From Parvibaculaceae bacterium Mf 1.05b.01 (GTDB lineage: Bacteria; Pseudomonadota; Alphaproteobacteria; Parvibaculales; Parvibaculaceae), in NCBI GenBank assembly GCA_000509225.1, contig BAOK01000002.1, positions 4,496 through 68,495 on the forward strand: DNA of 64,000 nucleotides, given 5' to 3'. Made by a program: the position numbers and the translations under genes. Position 1 is the first letter of the stretch. Each line of letters starts with the position of its first letter. The notes beneath the pieces were generated by a model that saw only the letters and a program-made list of their open reading frames with translations, made no database searches and was not told where the DNA came from. Shown one piece after another: positions 1 to 9,184 of this stretch.

Positions 1-644
1 CTGAGCGACCCAACAACAGCGCCAGCTGCGTTCTCATCAACCGAGGCATTGGAGAGGCTGATATCTGATGGCCCTTCATTCACATCACCAACGGCAATAG
101 TGAAGGTCTCGGAATAGGTGGCACCAGACGCATCCGTCGTGGTGACCTCAACAGCCACAGAAGACTCTGTCTCATGATCAAGAGAGACACCGTCCTTGAG
201 CTTGAGTTCCCCGCCCACCACTTCAAAGCGGGCATCGTCCACAGCGTATGTATGTGTATCGCCAGCATCCACATCTGTGGTGGAGAGGCTGCCGACCACG
301 GCCCCAGCCGCGTTCTCATCAACCGAGGCATTGGAGAGGCTGATATCTGACGGACCCTCGTTCACATCACCAACGGCAATAGTGAAGGTCTCGGAATAGG
401 TGGCACCAGAGGCATCCGTCGTGGTGACCTCAACAGCCACAGAGCTCTCTGTCTCATGATCGAGGGAGACACCATCCTTGAGCTTGAGGTCCCCGCCCAC
501 CACTTCAAAGCGGGCATCATCCACGGAGTAGGAATGGCTGTCGCCAGCATCCACGTCTGTGGTGGAGAGGCTGCCGACCACGGCGCCAGCCGCGTTCTCA
601 TCAACCGAGGCATTGGAGAGGCTGATATCTGACGGACCCTCGTT
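1..644. repeat. Near-identical 282-base tandem repeats inside the adhesin gene
   Basis: The block at 81-362 recurs at 363-644 with only scattered changes (for example gtatgtatgtg against gtaggaatggc), and 1-80 is the end of another copy. The period of 282 bases equals 94 codons, so each unit is one whole cadherin-like domain. More copies probably continue beyond the left edge. High identity at DNA level indicates recent duplication or gene conversion, and it is a risk point for assembly collapse. Confidence 0.9.
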
Positions 645-1778
645 CACATCGGCTGGTGTGACAGTGACAGAAGTGGTCGCTGTTTCGCCACCAGAGTCAG
701 TTACTGTAACTGTTACAGGAACACCGCCCTGTTCTGCATCCAGGCTTTCTCCGGCCTTCAGACGTAATTCGGTGCGGCCATTCTGCTCCACCACTTCAAA
801 TCGTGGGTCAGAAACCGTGTAGGCAAACGTTTCACCATTGTCCGGGTCGGTCACGTGTACAATGCCGACTGAAGCGCCTTCAACATTTTCATCAAACGGT
901 AGCGGTGTCCAATCGACGGACTCAGGGCCCTCATTTACATCGCCCACTACGAGCGTAAAGTCCTGGGTGAAAGACAGGCCGCCGTCATCCGTCACGGTAA
1001 CAGTGAGCGCAACGGACGGTTCCGCTTCATGATTGAGGCTGAGACCTGGGCGCAGTTTCAATACGCCGTCGACCACCTCGAACCGGGCGTCACTCACTTC
1101 ATAGGTATGTTCGCCTGCGTCGTTGGTAGAGAGCGTCCCGACAATTGCGCCTGGCGCATTTTCATCGAAACTGTTGTTGCTTAACTCAACTTCTTCTGGT
1201 GCCTTGTTAAACGCTGATGGCGGAAGGTCAGGCTCAACGAATGAAGAGGCGGCACCTGCATTGTTTTGTGCAAGAGAACCATCGGCGATATCTGCACCAT
1301 CCATATTGGACAGCTTCATATCCATCGCGGCTCGATCCATTTCAGGCTCGTCAAGCAAACTTTCAGCTGCAGGAGACGACCCCATAGATTTGTCGAAACC
1401 ATCCTCCGTCTGAACAGTTGGATCAACATCTACGGCAACCAGTGGGTCACGACCAGGGGCTGCACCCGACCGATCAGCCTCGACCTGGCCAGCAGCGTTT
1501 GAAGACTGCTGATCTGTATTGGCTTCTACGACGCCGCCGCGCGTGACCCCTTCAGGGAGCTCAGCCTCGCCGCGCTCAATACCCATATGGATGTTCGGAT
1601 TGGTAACATCATCAGCGGCGCGCGCGCTGTCCAGGCCGGTCAGGTCCGCTTCGGCTTCCTCTCGGCGCTTGCCGGTGGTGCGGCCCTCATCAAAAACGAA
1701 TAGGTCATCATTGGGCGCGCCGTTCTCGCTGCCGTTCCTGACTTCTGCTTCGTCTTCGCGATTCGTTTCGTCGGCCAT
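1..1778 (-). CDS. Secreted cadherin-like/VCBS repeat adhesin, N-terminal part (cut by window edge)
   Basis: About 592 codons are visible and the reading frame runs off the left edge. ATG at 1778 follows GGAAGG at a good distance. Residues 1 to about 190 are acidic, low in complexity and lack a Sec signal peptide, as expected for type I secretion substrates whose signal lies at the missing C-terminus. From about residue 195 come cadherin-like domains of about 94 residues, each with a DENA.GA.VG start, an ARFEVV segment and a closing DVNEGP. The first two are diverged and the next ones nearly identical. The gene is divergent from two ABC exporter genes and a HlyD adaptor, which probably secrete it. 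The family acts in surface attachment or biofilm; that role is inferred. NAAG at residues 94-97 resembles, but does not match, a LapG cleavage motif. Confidence 0.85.
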   Translation of the reverse strand, partial: MADETNREDEAEVRNGSENGAPNDDLFVFDEGRTTGKRREEAEADLTGLDSARAADDVTNPNIHMGIERGEAELPEGVTRGGVVEANTDQQSSNAAGQVEADRSGAAPGRDPLVAVDVDPTVQTEDGFDKSMGSSPAAESLLDEPEMDRAAMDMKLSNMDGADIADGSLAQNNAGAASSFVEPDLPPSAFNKAPEEVELSNNSFDENAPGAIVGTLSTNDAGEHTYEVSDARFEVVDGVLKLRPGLSLNHEAEPSVALTVTVTDDGGLSFTQDFTLVVGDVNEGPESVDWTPLPFDENVEGASVGIVHVTDPDNGETFAYTVSDPRFEVVEQNGRTELRLKAGESLDAEQGGVPVTVTVTDSGGETATTSVTVTPADVNEGPSDISLSNASVDENAAGAVVGSLSTTDVDAGDSHSYSVDDARFEVVGGDLKLKDGVSLDHETESSVAVEVTTTDASGATYSETFTIAVGDVNEGPSDISLSNASVDENAAGAVVGSLSTTDVDAGDTHTYAVDDARFEVVGGELKLKDGVSLDHETESSVAVEVTTTDASGATYSETFTIAVGDVNEGPSDISLSNASVDENAAGAVVGSL

Positions 1779-2143
1779 GTCTACCTTCCTACGCCACATT
1801 AAAGGCGGCTGAATCTGGATCAGACCCAGCACAGAAACCCACCGCTCAATTGCGAAGGGTTTTTCAGTTACTAGACAATTTGGGGGGGAGAAATTAACTC
1901 GTCGTCAAGAAGTCTGGTTAACACCCCGTAACCATGGACGGGCCCTTTTTTAAAGCGGGCGAATTGGCTGAAAACCCAGGGAAACCGCGAAAATTTTACT
2001 AAAATCGTCACCTATATCGACGCAAATCTGCGGAAAAGTCAGCAAAAGCAAAAAATTAACCAAAAAACAAAAACTTCGGTGGATTCTGCCAGAAGGATGG
2101 CGGGATTTTCCGTCTCATCTGTTTCTGGGACACACGCGTCGGC
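1779..2143. other. Intergenic region between the divergent adhesin and exporter genes
   Basis: This stretch must hold the promoters of both directions. The part nearest the exporter (about 2000-2090) is very A/T-rich with A-tracts. No convincing -35/-10 pair, riboswitch or small gene was recognised. The exporter ATG at 2144 has only a weak ribosome-binding site. Confidence 0.5.
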
Positions 2144-3943
2144 ATGAGTAAACAGCAGCCTACTGACGAACCGCGCAGCAAAATTCAGTCGGCGGTGGAT
2201 TCGCTTCGAGTTTTCATCTCTGGCGGACGCGACGAACGCTTTGCCGGTTTTACGGCTAAGGGCGCCGGACCGCTGAGCCCGCCCATCCTTATCGGGTCTA
2301 TCTCGATTAACTTTTTCGCGCTGGCAACGCCGCTCGCGCTGCTTCAGGTCTATGACCGCATTATTCCAAACCAGGCCGTGGAGACCCTCACCATCATGGT
2401 GATGGGCCTCATCGGGATCATGTGTATCGACGCAGTGTTCCGCTACTCCCGCTCCTGCCTTGTTATCTGGTATGCGGCGCAACTTGACCACGCGCTCAAT
2501 GTCACCCTTGTCGACCGCTTTCTTGAAACCTCTCCACAGGAATTCGAAAAGGAAACGCCCGGCGGGTACATGGACAAGCTCGGCGCTCTTGAGACAATCC
2601 GCGATTTTGAAGGCGGGCAGTCACGCTTGTTGATGCTGGATCTGCCCTTTGTGGGGGCGTTTCTGGGCCTCATCTGGGTAATTGGCGGTTCACTGGTCCT
2701 TGTGCCCATCGCTCTTTTCGCCGTCCTCGTGGTCGTAACGGCGATTAGCGGCAGCGCGCTCAGAAAGGTGTTGAGCGATCGTTGGGCGTTCGATGATCGG
2801 CGCTACAGTTTTGTCGTGGAAACGCTGAACGGCATTCCGGCCATCAAAAGCATGGCCATGGAACCCCAGATCCTGCGCCGCTATGAAAGGCTTCTGCGTA
2901 CTGGGGCGTCAGCCACGTACCGCACAATTGAACTAGGCGGCATTGCTCAGTCTTTCGGCGCCGTCTTTGCAGGGGTGACCATGGTTGCTGTCGTCTCCGT
3001 AGGCGCCCTGCTGGTTATCGATGGCAGTTTGACGATGGGCTCGCTCGCCGCCTGTACTCTTCTTTCAGGGCGCACCATCCAGCCCCTTCTAAAAGGTCTG
3101 AGCCTTTGGACGCAGCTGCAAAGCGTCGATGTCGCCAGAGAAAAGGCAGCAAGCCTGCTTGACCTACCGGGCGGACAGGTCACATCCAGTGAAAACACCG
3201 TGCCCACTCTTGCCGGCCAGGTCGATTTGAAGAAGGTCTCTTTCCGATATGGCCCTGAGCTTCCCGATGTCGTGAAAGAAGTGAACGCCAAATTCAAATC
3301 TGGCGAAATGATATCGATAACGGGCATCGACAATTCCGGTAAATCGACCCTAATCCGGCTCATCACCGGAGAAGCACGCCCAACCGAGGGCCACGTCATG
3401 ATTGATGGGATGGACGTCACGGGACCGCATCAAAAGGCGCTCTCCAACTGGATTGCCTATATTCCGCCCAACCCTGTCCTGTTTCAGGGCACCATCCTTG
3501 AAAACCTCGCTATGTTCCGAGCCGGCGAAGCCATTGACAATGCCCGGCTCGCTGCACAGGCCATCGGTCTGGAAGAAGACATTCATCGTCTCCCGGAAGG
3601 CTATGACACGCGCGTCAATCAGGGGATAGCCGAACAACTTCCCGGCGGTTTTTTGCAACGCATGACAATTGCGCGGGCTCTCGCCATGAAACCCCAGGTG
3701 CTGTTGTTCGATGAAGCCAATAACACGCTCGATCAGCAGGGGGATCAGAAAGTGCTGAAGGCGCTGCAGATCCTAAAAGGGGGACCCACGATCATTGCTG
3801 TAACCCACCGTCCTTCGCTTATGCGCATTGCCGACAGACATTTTGAAATGAAGGAAGGCGTATTGGCGGAAGTCAGCCTCGCGACCAAAGCCCCTGCGTC
3901 CACTCCAGAACCGGTGCATACACCCGCTGAGGTCGCATCATGA
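2144..3943 (+). CDS. Type I secretion ABC permease/ATPase with degenerate ATPase site
   Basis: This 599-residue ABC exporter half-transporter has an N-terminal membrane domain (about 50-330) and a nucleotide-binding domain (about 355-575). The Walker A GIDNSGKS is at 394-401, Walker B aspartate at D523 with E524 after it, and the switch histidine at H555. Two normally conserved elements are changed: the Q-loop glutamine position reads proline (IAYIPPN, P442) and the signature motif is LPGG (499-502) instead of LSGG. It overlaps the next ABC gene by ATGA (3940-3943), so the two are translationally coupled and may form a heterodimer in which this subunit carries the weaker site. The context of adhesin and HlyD protein indicates export of the adhesin. 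Confidence 0.85.
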   Translation: MSKQQPTDEPRSKIQSAVDSLRVFISGGRDERFAGFTAKGAGPLSPPILIGSISINFFALATPLALLQVYDRIIPNQAVETLTIMVMGLIGIMCIDAVFRYSRSCLVIWYAAQLDHALNVTLVDRFLETSPQEFEKETPGGYMDKLGALETIRDFEGGQSRLLMLDLPFVGAFLGLIWVIGGSLVLVPIALFAVLVVVTAISGSALRKVLSDRWAFDDRRYSFVVETLNGIPAIKSMAMEPQILRRYERLLRTGASATYRTIELGGIAQSFGAVFAGVTMVAVVSVGALLVIDGSLTMGSLAACTLLSGRTIQPLLKGLSLWTQLQSVDVAREKAASLLDLPGGQVTSSENTVPTLAGQVDLKKVSFRYGPELPDVVKEVNAKFKSGEMISITGIDNSGKSTLIRLITGEARPTEGHVMIDGMDVTGPHQKALSNWIAYIPPNPVLFQGTILENLAMFRAGEAIDNARLAAQAIGLEEDIHRLPEGYDTRVNQGIAEQLPGGFLQRMTIARALAMKPQVLLFDEANNTLDQQGDQKVLKALQILKGGPTIIAVTHRPSLMRIADRHFEMKEGVLAEVSLATKAPASTPEPVHTPAEVAS

Positions 3944-6132
3944 GTATTACGTTCGACAATGCCCCCAAGGCGACGCCTCAAACAAAAACGGTCGAGCAAA
4001 CAGGCCGGCCTCTGCTGTCCTCTCTGCTTCACGGCGGTGATATGGACCGTTTTATGGGCGGAACCTCGGCGGGAGCGTGCCTTATGCCGCTTCTCACCAA
4101 ACTCGGCTGGCGCGGTGAAGCACGGCACCTGGTGGAAGCATTGCCTCACTTTGTGGATGACCTCGACTTTGACGACGTGCGGACAATCCTCTCAAACCTG
4201 AATTATGCGACAACCGCTCGCAGCATGCGCCTGTGCGATCTACGGACCAGCCAACTACCCTGTCTCTTTTCGACCGATGGCGAGCATATTGGGGTCATCT
4301 ACTCACGTGATGGCGACACACTTTCAATCTTCGACGGTAAGCAGAAGATCGATGGAACGATCGACGCTAGTAAGACAAAAGGCATTGCCTACCTTATCAA
4401 CCATGAAGACACGATTGAATCAGCGCCCGTCCAACGAGCGTCGGGCAGCTGGATCTGGAATGTTGTCGGTCGTTTCAAGAAACTCATTGCGCAAACTTTC
4501 GCAATCAGCTTCGTCACAAACATCACCGCTCTCATGGTGCCCATTTTCATTATGGGTGTTTATGATCGCGTCATCGGAACCCGCTCGGCAGAGACACTTG
4601 CCTATTTCGTTGCAGGGATCCTGCTGATCATCGGCGTGGAAGCCGCACTCCGGGTTATTCGGGGGCGCGCACTTGCCTATCTTGGTGCTCGGATCGATGC
4701 ACAAGTTGGCGGTGCGTCATTCAAACAGCTTCTCTATATGCCGGTTTCCATGACCGAAAGCGCTCCCGTTGCAACGCAACTTAATCGCTTAAGGCAGTTT
4801 GAGGGCGTGCGCGAGATATTTACAGGCCCCCTTGCGGCCGCTGCGTTTGATCTGCCTTTCGTGATTGTTTTCCTTGCCGCAATTTTTGTGATTGCCGGCA
4901 CGATCGGATGGGTCCCCGTCGCGCTCATTGCCACCTTCGCCATCTTCGGGCTGATCATGGCGCCCATTATGAAAAAGGCCGTTGCTGAATCCGGGGAAAT
5001 TCGAAACACGCGGCAGAATTTCCTGATCGAGCTTGTCAGCAAACAACGCACCCTAAAACAGTGTGCCGCAGAAGATGTCTGGCGCGATCGCTTTCATAGT
5101 ATTTCGGAGCGCGCTTCTGTCGCCAATGCGCGCACCGCACGCATCAACATGTTCATTCAAACCGTCGCGCAGACCTTGATGACGATTGCAGGTGTCGCAA
5201 CGCTTGCGATAGGCACTCTCTACGCGATGGAGGGTGATCTCTCTATTGGTGCGTTAATTGCCACGATGGCCTTTGTCTGGCGGGTTCTGGGACCGATCCA
5301 ATCCATCTTCCTAAGCTTCAGTCGCATCGGCCAGGTCAGCCAGAGCCTCAAACAGATTGATGGCCTGATGAAGCTGCCGGTGGAACGGGATGCGGGGAAG
5401 CTTCCCTCGTTCTTCCGATCTTTCAAAGGCGGCATCACGCTAAACAATGTCTCTCTGCGTTTCTCTGCCGGGGCTGAACCGGCGCTCATGGGGGCGGCCC
5501 TCAAGGTGGAACCAGGTGAGTTCATAGCGATCAATGGTTCGAATGGCGCAGGCAAATCAACGCTTTTGAAGGTCATTGCAGGCCTCTACAAACCTCAGGC
5601 TGGCTCGGTAGCCCTTGATGGCCTGGACATACGTCAGCTTGACTCCGGCGAGATGCGCAATTCGATTGCCTACCTTCCTCAGCATGCGACTTTCTTCTAC
5701 GGCACAATCGCACAAAACCTGCGTCTGGCTGAACCGACAGCCAGTGACGAGGCCATTGATAGCGCCATCGCAGATGCCGGGCTCACTGACTATGTGGAAT
5801 CTCTGCCAGACGGTGTTGAAACGCGTTTCTCACAAGAGGACTTTGCCAACCTTGCTGGTGGCGTGCGCCAACGTCTGAACCTTGCCCGTGCCTATGTGAA
5901 GAACGCGCCGATGCTGCTTCTGGATGAACCTGCGTTTGGTCTAGACGACGCAGCAGATGCTGCTCTGGTCGACAAGCTCATGTCCCTCAAAGGCAAAGCC
6001 ACTATTCTGATGGTCACACACCGTCCGAGCCATATGCGGCTGGCAGACCGTCTGGTCTATCTGGATCAGGGTCGCGTCGCGCTTGATGGCGCGCCCAGTG
6101 CCGTTCTGGACCGGCTTAACGGCCAAAATTAA
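3940..6132 (+). CDS. Type I secretion ABC permease/ATPase with N-terminal C39-like domain (LapB/RaxB-like)
   Basis: The 730-residue protein begins with about 150 residues resembling the inactive C39-like domain of LapB/HlyB exporters: there is no recognisable D-C-G catalytic cysteine motif, so it should bind rather than cleave substrate. Transmembrane helices follow (about 180-450). The nucleotide-binding domain is closer to canonical than in its partner: Walker A GSNGAGKS at 533-540, Q-loop Q581, signature LAGG 638-641, Walker B D662 with catalytic E663, and H694. It starts inside the stop codon of the previous ABC gene. It probably powers adhesin export together with the upstream ABC protein and the HlyD adaptor downstream. 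No outer-membrane TolC gene is in view. Confidence 0.88.
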   Translation: MSITFDNAPKATPQTKTVEQTGRPLLSSLLHGGDMDRFMGGTSAGACLMPLLTKLGWRGEARHLVEALPHFVDDLDFDDVRTILSNLNYATTARSMRLCDLRTSQLPCLFSTDGEHIGVIYSRDGDTLSIFDGKQKIDGTIDASKTKGIAYLINHEDTIESAPVQRASGSWIWNVVGRFKKLIAQTFAISFVTNITALMVPIFIMGVYDRVIGTRSAETLAYFVAGILLIIGVEAALRVIRGRALAYLGARIDAQVGGASFKQLLYMPVSMTESAPVATQLNRLRQFEGVREIFTGPLAAAAFDLPFVIVFLAAIFVIAGTIGWVPVALIATFAIFGLIMAPIMKKAVAESGEIRNTRQNFLIELVSKQRTLKQCAAEDVWRDRFHSISERASVANARTARINMFIQTVAQTLMTIAGVATLAIGTLYAMEGDLSIGALIATMAFVWRVLGPIQSIFLSFSRIGQVSQSLKQIDGLMKLPVERDAGKLPSFFRSFKGGITLNNVSLRFSAGAEPALMGAALKVEPGEFIAINGSNGAGKSTLLKVIAGLYKPQAGSVALDGLDIRQLDSGEMRNSIAYLPQHATFFYGTIAQNLRLAEPTASDEAIDSAIADAGLTDYVESLPDGVETRFSQEDFANLAGGVRQRLNLARAYVKNAPMLLLDEPAFGLDDAADAALVDKLMSLKGKATILMVTHRPSHMRLADRLVYLDQGRVALDGAPSAVLDRLNGQN

Positions 6133-6214
6133 GCCGCTTTTAAGGTTATTCCGTCAGGATTTGCCCCAATTCAGCTGTAGTGGTCGCAGATTCTTCAAAA
6201 TGCGGACCGCCCCC

Positions 6215-6231
6215 CTAGACCAGATGTCTAG
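6215..6231. promoter_or_regulatory. Inverted repeat CTAGAC-N5-GTCTAG upstream of the HlyD gene
   Basis: A perfect 6-base palindrome with a 5-base spacer lies 26 bases before the GTG start of the adaptor gene, in the 124-base gap after the second ABC gene. It is placed like an operator or a mRNA hairpin. There is no T-run, so a terminator is unlikely. Confidence 0.4.
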
Positions 6232-6256
6232 TGGATGAGTAAAAAGGGTTAAGCCG

Positions 6257-7603
6257 GTGGCGCAGGAGAAAACAGAGAACTCGAAAAAGGCGATGCAAAA
6301 AGCGGCGCTCTCGAAAAAGCTTGCACTGCCTCTGACATTGGAAGAGTCCGGTCCCCCGCGCTTTTATCAAAACCTGATGATTGTTGGCGGTGTCTTTCTG
6401 GCGCTTGCCATCCTCTGGGGATCAATCACGGAAATCAAAGAACTGGCGCGGGCTGATGGGGAAGTCACGCCCGCCGGACGGGTGCAGCTTGTCCAACATC
6501 TCGAAGGCGGCATTGTCGCGGAAGTCCTTGTCAATGAAGGAGAGCTGGTCGAAAAAGGCCAGCCGCTCGCTCGCCTTCAACCTATTGCTGCCGAGGGTGA
6601 CCTTGGACAGTTGGCCGCCCGACAGGTTGCTCTGAAGCTCAAAATCGAACGTCTGAGCGCCAATGTTGAGGCGCGGCCGATGGACCCTGCGCTCGAAGAG
6701 CTTGATCCCAATCTCTATGCGAACGAACTTGCGCTCCTTGAAGCCTCTCTCACGGCTGCCGATCGCCAGCGACAGGGTTTCCTTGCTCGGATCGAACAGC
6801 GCAAGAGCGACATCGAATCCCTCTCAGATCAACGCACAAGCCTGAAAGAACAGGTTGAGTTGATGCTTGAGCAGGTCAACCTAAGGGGGGGTCTGCTTGA
6901 AAAGGGACTGGTCTCCCGCATCGCTTTTCTTGAAACCAAGCGCACCTATGAACAGACCCGGGTCCAACTTATTTCAACGGCCGGCAACCTTGCCGCGACC
7001 CGCGAGTCTCTGCGCGAGGAAGAGGTTGGCCTGGAAGAGCTGGATGCGACCCTGATCAATGACGCGCTTTCTGAACGGTCGACTGCCACTGCGGAACTTG
7101 ATGAAACAACAAGCGCCATTCGCAAACTCACGGACCGGGTGGAGCGTTTGACGGTCTTCGCCCCTGTTCGCGGCATCGTTCAGGACCTGCCCGCCAAAAC
7201 AATCGGCGAAGTCATCGAACCCGGCGGCCTCGTCGCTCAGGTGGTGCCCATGGATGATGAGCTTGTGGCGGAAGTCCGTGTTCTGCCAACTGACATTGGG
7301 CACATCCAGATCGGGGATCCTGCAAAGGTCAAAATCACCACATATGACACTGCTCGCTTCGGCGATATTAATGGTGAGGTTCGCCGCATTTCCGCATCCA
7401 CGTTTAGAGATGAAGAAGACGAACCGTATTACAAAGTCATCATCGCCCTTTCCAAAGCGCATGTAGGCCTTGGTGCGCAACACCACGCCATTCTGCCAGG
7501 CATGGTTGTGAATGCGGAGATCATTACGGGTTCCAAGTCGCTTGTTCGCTATCTCCTGAAACCTGTTTTCCGATCCCTGGACATCGCCTTTACGGAGCGG
7601 TGA
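6257..7603 (+). CDS. HlyD-family membrane fusion protein of type I secretion
   Basis: The 448-residue protein is the periplasmic adaptor that links the ABC exporter to an outer-membrane channel. It has a short cytoplasmic N-terminus, one membrane helix (about residues 35-60), a biotinyl-lipoyl-like segment (VQHLEGGIVAEVLVNEGE, about 80-97), a long coiled-coil region (about 115-290) and a C-terminal beta-barrel part containing an RGIV motif. The chosen start is GTG at 6257, followed by GCG CAG GAG; the ribosome-binding site (AAGGG) is modest. It follows the two ABC genes on the same strand, the usual order in adhesin and RTX secretion operons. Confidence 0.9.
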   Translation: MAQEKTENSKKAMQKAALSKKLALPLTLEESGPPRFYQNLMIVGGVFLALAILWGSITEIKELARADGEVTPAGRVQLVQHLEGGIVAEVLVNEGELVEKGQPLARLQPIAAEGDLGQLAARQVALKLKIERLSANVEARPMDPALEELDPNLYANELALLEASLTAADRQRQGFLARIEQRKSDIESLSDQRTSLKEQVELMLEQVNLRGGLLEKGLVSRIAFLETKRTYEQTRVQLISTAGNLAATRESLREEEVGLEELDATLINDALSERSTATAELDETTSAIRKLTDRVERLTVFAPVRGIVQDLPAKTIGEVIEPGGLVAQVVPMDDELVAEVRVLPTDIGHIQIGDPAKVKITTYDTARFGDINGEVRRISASTFRDEEDEPYYKVIIALSKAHVGLGAQHHAILPGMVVNAEIITGSKSLVRYLLKPVFRSLDIAFTER

Positions 7604-7678
7604 GCCTCTTCTGATTGGCTCCCCAACCATGTCCGAATCTGGCGAGTAATTTCCATGCCATGAGTCTATGCTTGAAGC

Positions 7679-9175
7679 ATGGATATTTGTTCACCTTCGT
7701 CGTTCCCGACACCCGACGCCTGCTACGCGGCCATTCAGGCGCGCGACACCCGCTTTGACGGGCGCTTTTTCACCGGTGTTACGTCCACGGGCATCTATTG
7801 TCGGCCTGTCTGTCCAGCCCGGCTTCCCAAGCGTGAAAACTGCACCTTCTGGCCATCTGCTGCGGCGGCTGAGCAGGCCGGTTTTCGGGCCTGTCTGAGA
7901 TGCCGCCCTGAGGCTGCGCCCGGCACGCCTGCGGCGCAAGGCTCAGCGGCAACGGTATCCCGTGCGCTTCGTCTGATCGGTGAAGGCGCGTTGGACACTG
8001 GCAGTGTCTGTCAACTTGCCGATCGCCTGGGTCTTGGTGAGCGACAGGTGCGACGCCTGTTTAATATGCATTTAGGGGCCAATCCTGAAGCTGTCGCGGC
8101 GACGCGACGGCTGCTGCTCGCCAACCAGTTGCTGCGCGATACAAATCTGCCTGTCGCCGACATCGCCTTTGCCTCCGGCTTTTCAAGCCTCAGGCGCTTC
8201 AATGATGCGTTTGCCAAACGCTATGGCGAACCGCCAACAGCTATCCGGCGGGCCGCGCGGAAGAAAGGCCATGGCGCTACAAACAAGGACAATGCGCTCC
8301 CCTTCGACCTTCGGTTGCGTCTTGGGTTTCGCCCGCCCTTCGACTGGCAGATGATCCTGGACTATTTCGAGATGCGTGCCATTCCAGGCGTCGAGGCGAT
8401 TGACGGCAATCGGTACCGACGGACTGTGCGGCTGAACGACGCCCATGCCTTTATTGAAGCTGAGCCTGATAAATCCCGTGATATTCTTTGGGTGCGGGTG
8501 ATGAGCAATCGCCCCTTCGCGCTTGCAGATCTTGTCATGCGACTGCGGCGCCTGTTCGATCTTGATGCGCAGCCGCAGGCTATCGGCGCGCACTTTTCCG
8601 ATGATCCGCTTATTGGTCCCTTGGTTAAACAGCGGCCCGGTCTTCGCATTCCTGGTGCCTTTGATGGCTTTGAGTTGGCTATCCGCGCCATTCTCGGCCA
8701 GCAGGTATCGGTCAAAGGTGCAACCACCATCGCAGGCCGCCTGGTGGAGGCGTATGGAGATCAGGTGACAACGCCGGGGGAAAACTGGCCGTCATACTTG
8801 TTCCCGGAACCTCAGACGCTTGTAAGAGATGACCTTGGCAAACTGGGCATGCCCCGCACACGTGGAGACACATTGTCCACCGTTGCCAAAGCGGTTGTCG
8901 GCGGAGACGTCGCATTGCATCCCGGAGTCAATGTTTCTGAGATGGTCGCCGCCCTCACCTCGCTCAAAGGCATTGGCGAGTGGACAGCCTCCTATGTCGC
9001 GTTGCGCGCACTTGGGGACCCGGATGCCTTTCCCTCTGGCGACCTGGGGCTTCAAAAAGCTGCCGCCCTCAATTCTGAAAAACTGAGCGCGAAAGCGCTC
9101 TCTGCAACCGCAGAAAACTGGAGGCCCTGGCGCGGCTATGCCGCTCTCCACCTCTGGTCCAGCCTGTCCTCGTAG
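7679..9175 (+). CDS. Ada-AlkA fusion: methylphosphotriester sensor with 3-methyladenine DNA glycosylase II
   Basis: Three domains lie in 498 residues. Residues 14-80 match the Ada N-terminal zinc domain with C41, C45, C72 and C75; in E. coli Ada the equivalent first cysteine accepts methyl groups from phosphotriesters. Residues about 90-185 form an AraC-type helix-turn-helix. The remainder is an AlkA-like glycosylase with the helix-hairpin-helix segment LKGIGEWTASYVALRALG and the catalytic aspartate in FPSGDLGL. Role: sensing alkylation damage and excising alkylated bases; the protein may also activate its own operon once methylated. The ogt gene starts 9 bases after the stop, so the two are very likely co-transcribed. 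Confidence 0.9.
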   Translation: MDICSPSSFPTPDACYAAIQARDTRFDGRFFTGVTSTGIYCRPVCPARLPKRENCTFWPSAAAAEQAGFRACLRCRPEAAPGTPAAQGSAATVSRALRLIGEGALDTGSVCQLADRLGLGERQVRRLFNMHLGANPEAVAATRRLLLANQLLRDTNLPVADIAFASGFSSLRRFNDAFAKRYGEPPTAIRRAARKKGHGATNKDNALPFDLRLRLGFRPPFDWQMILDYFEMRAIPGVEAIDGNRYRRTVRLNDAHAFIEAEPDKSRDILWVRVMSNRPFALADLVMRLRRLFDLDAQPQAIGAHFSDDPLIGPLVKQRPGLRIPGAFDGFELAIRAILGQQVSVKGATTIAGRLVEAYGDQVTTPGENWPSYLFPEPQTLVRDDLGKLGMPRTRGDTLSTVAKAVVGGDVALHPGVNVSEMVAALTSLKGIGEWTASYVALRALGDPDAFPSGDLGLQKAAALNSEKLSAKALSATAENWRPWRGYAALHLWSSLSS

Positions 9176-9184
9176 GAACCCGCT

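Noticed and set aside
1480-1510. LapG-type cleavage site in the adhesin N-terminus
   Set aside because: The only similar word is NAAG at residues 94-97, which does not match the TAAG/PAAG pattern.
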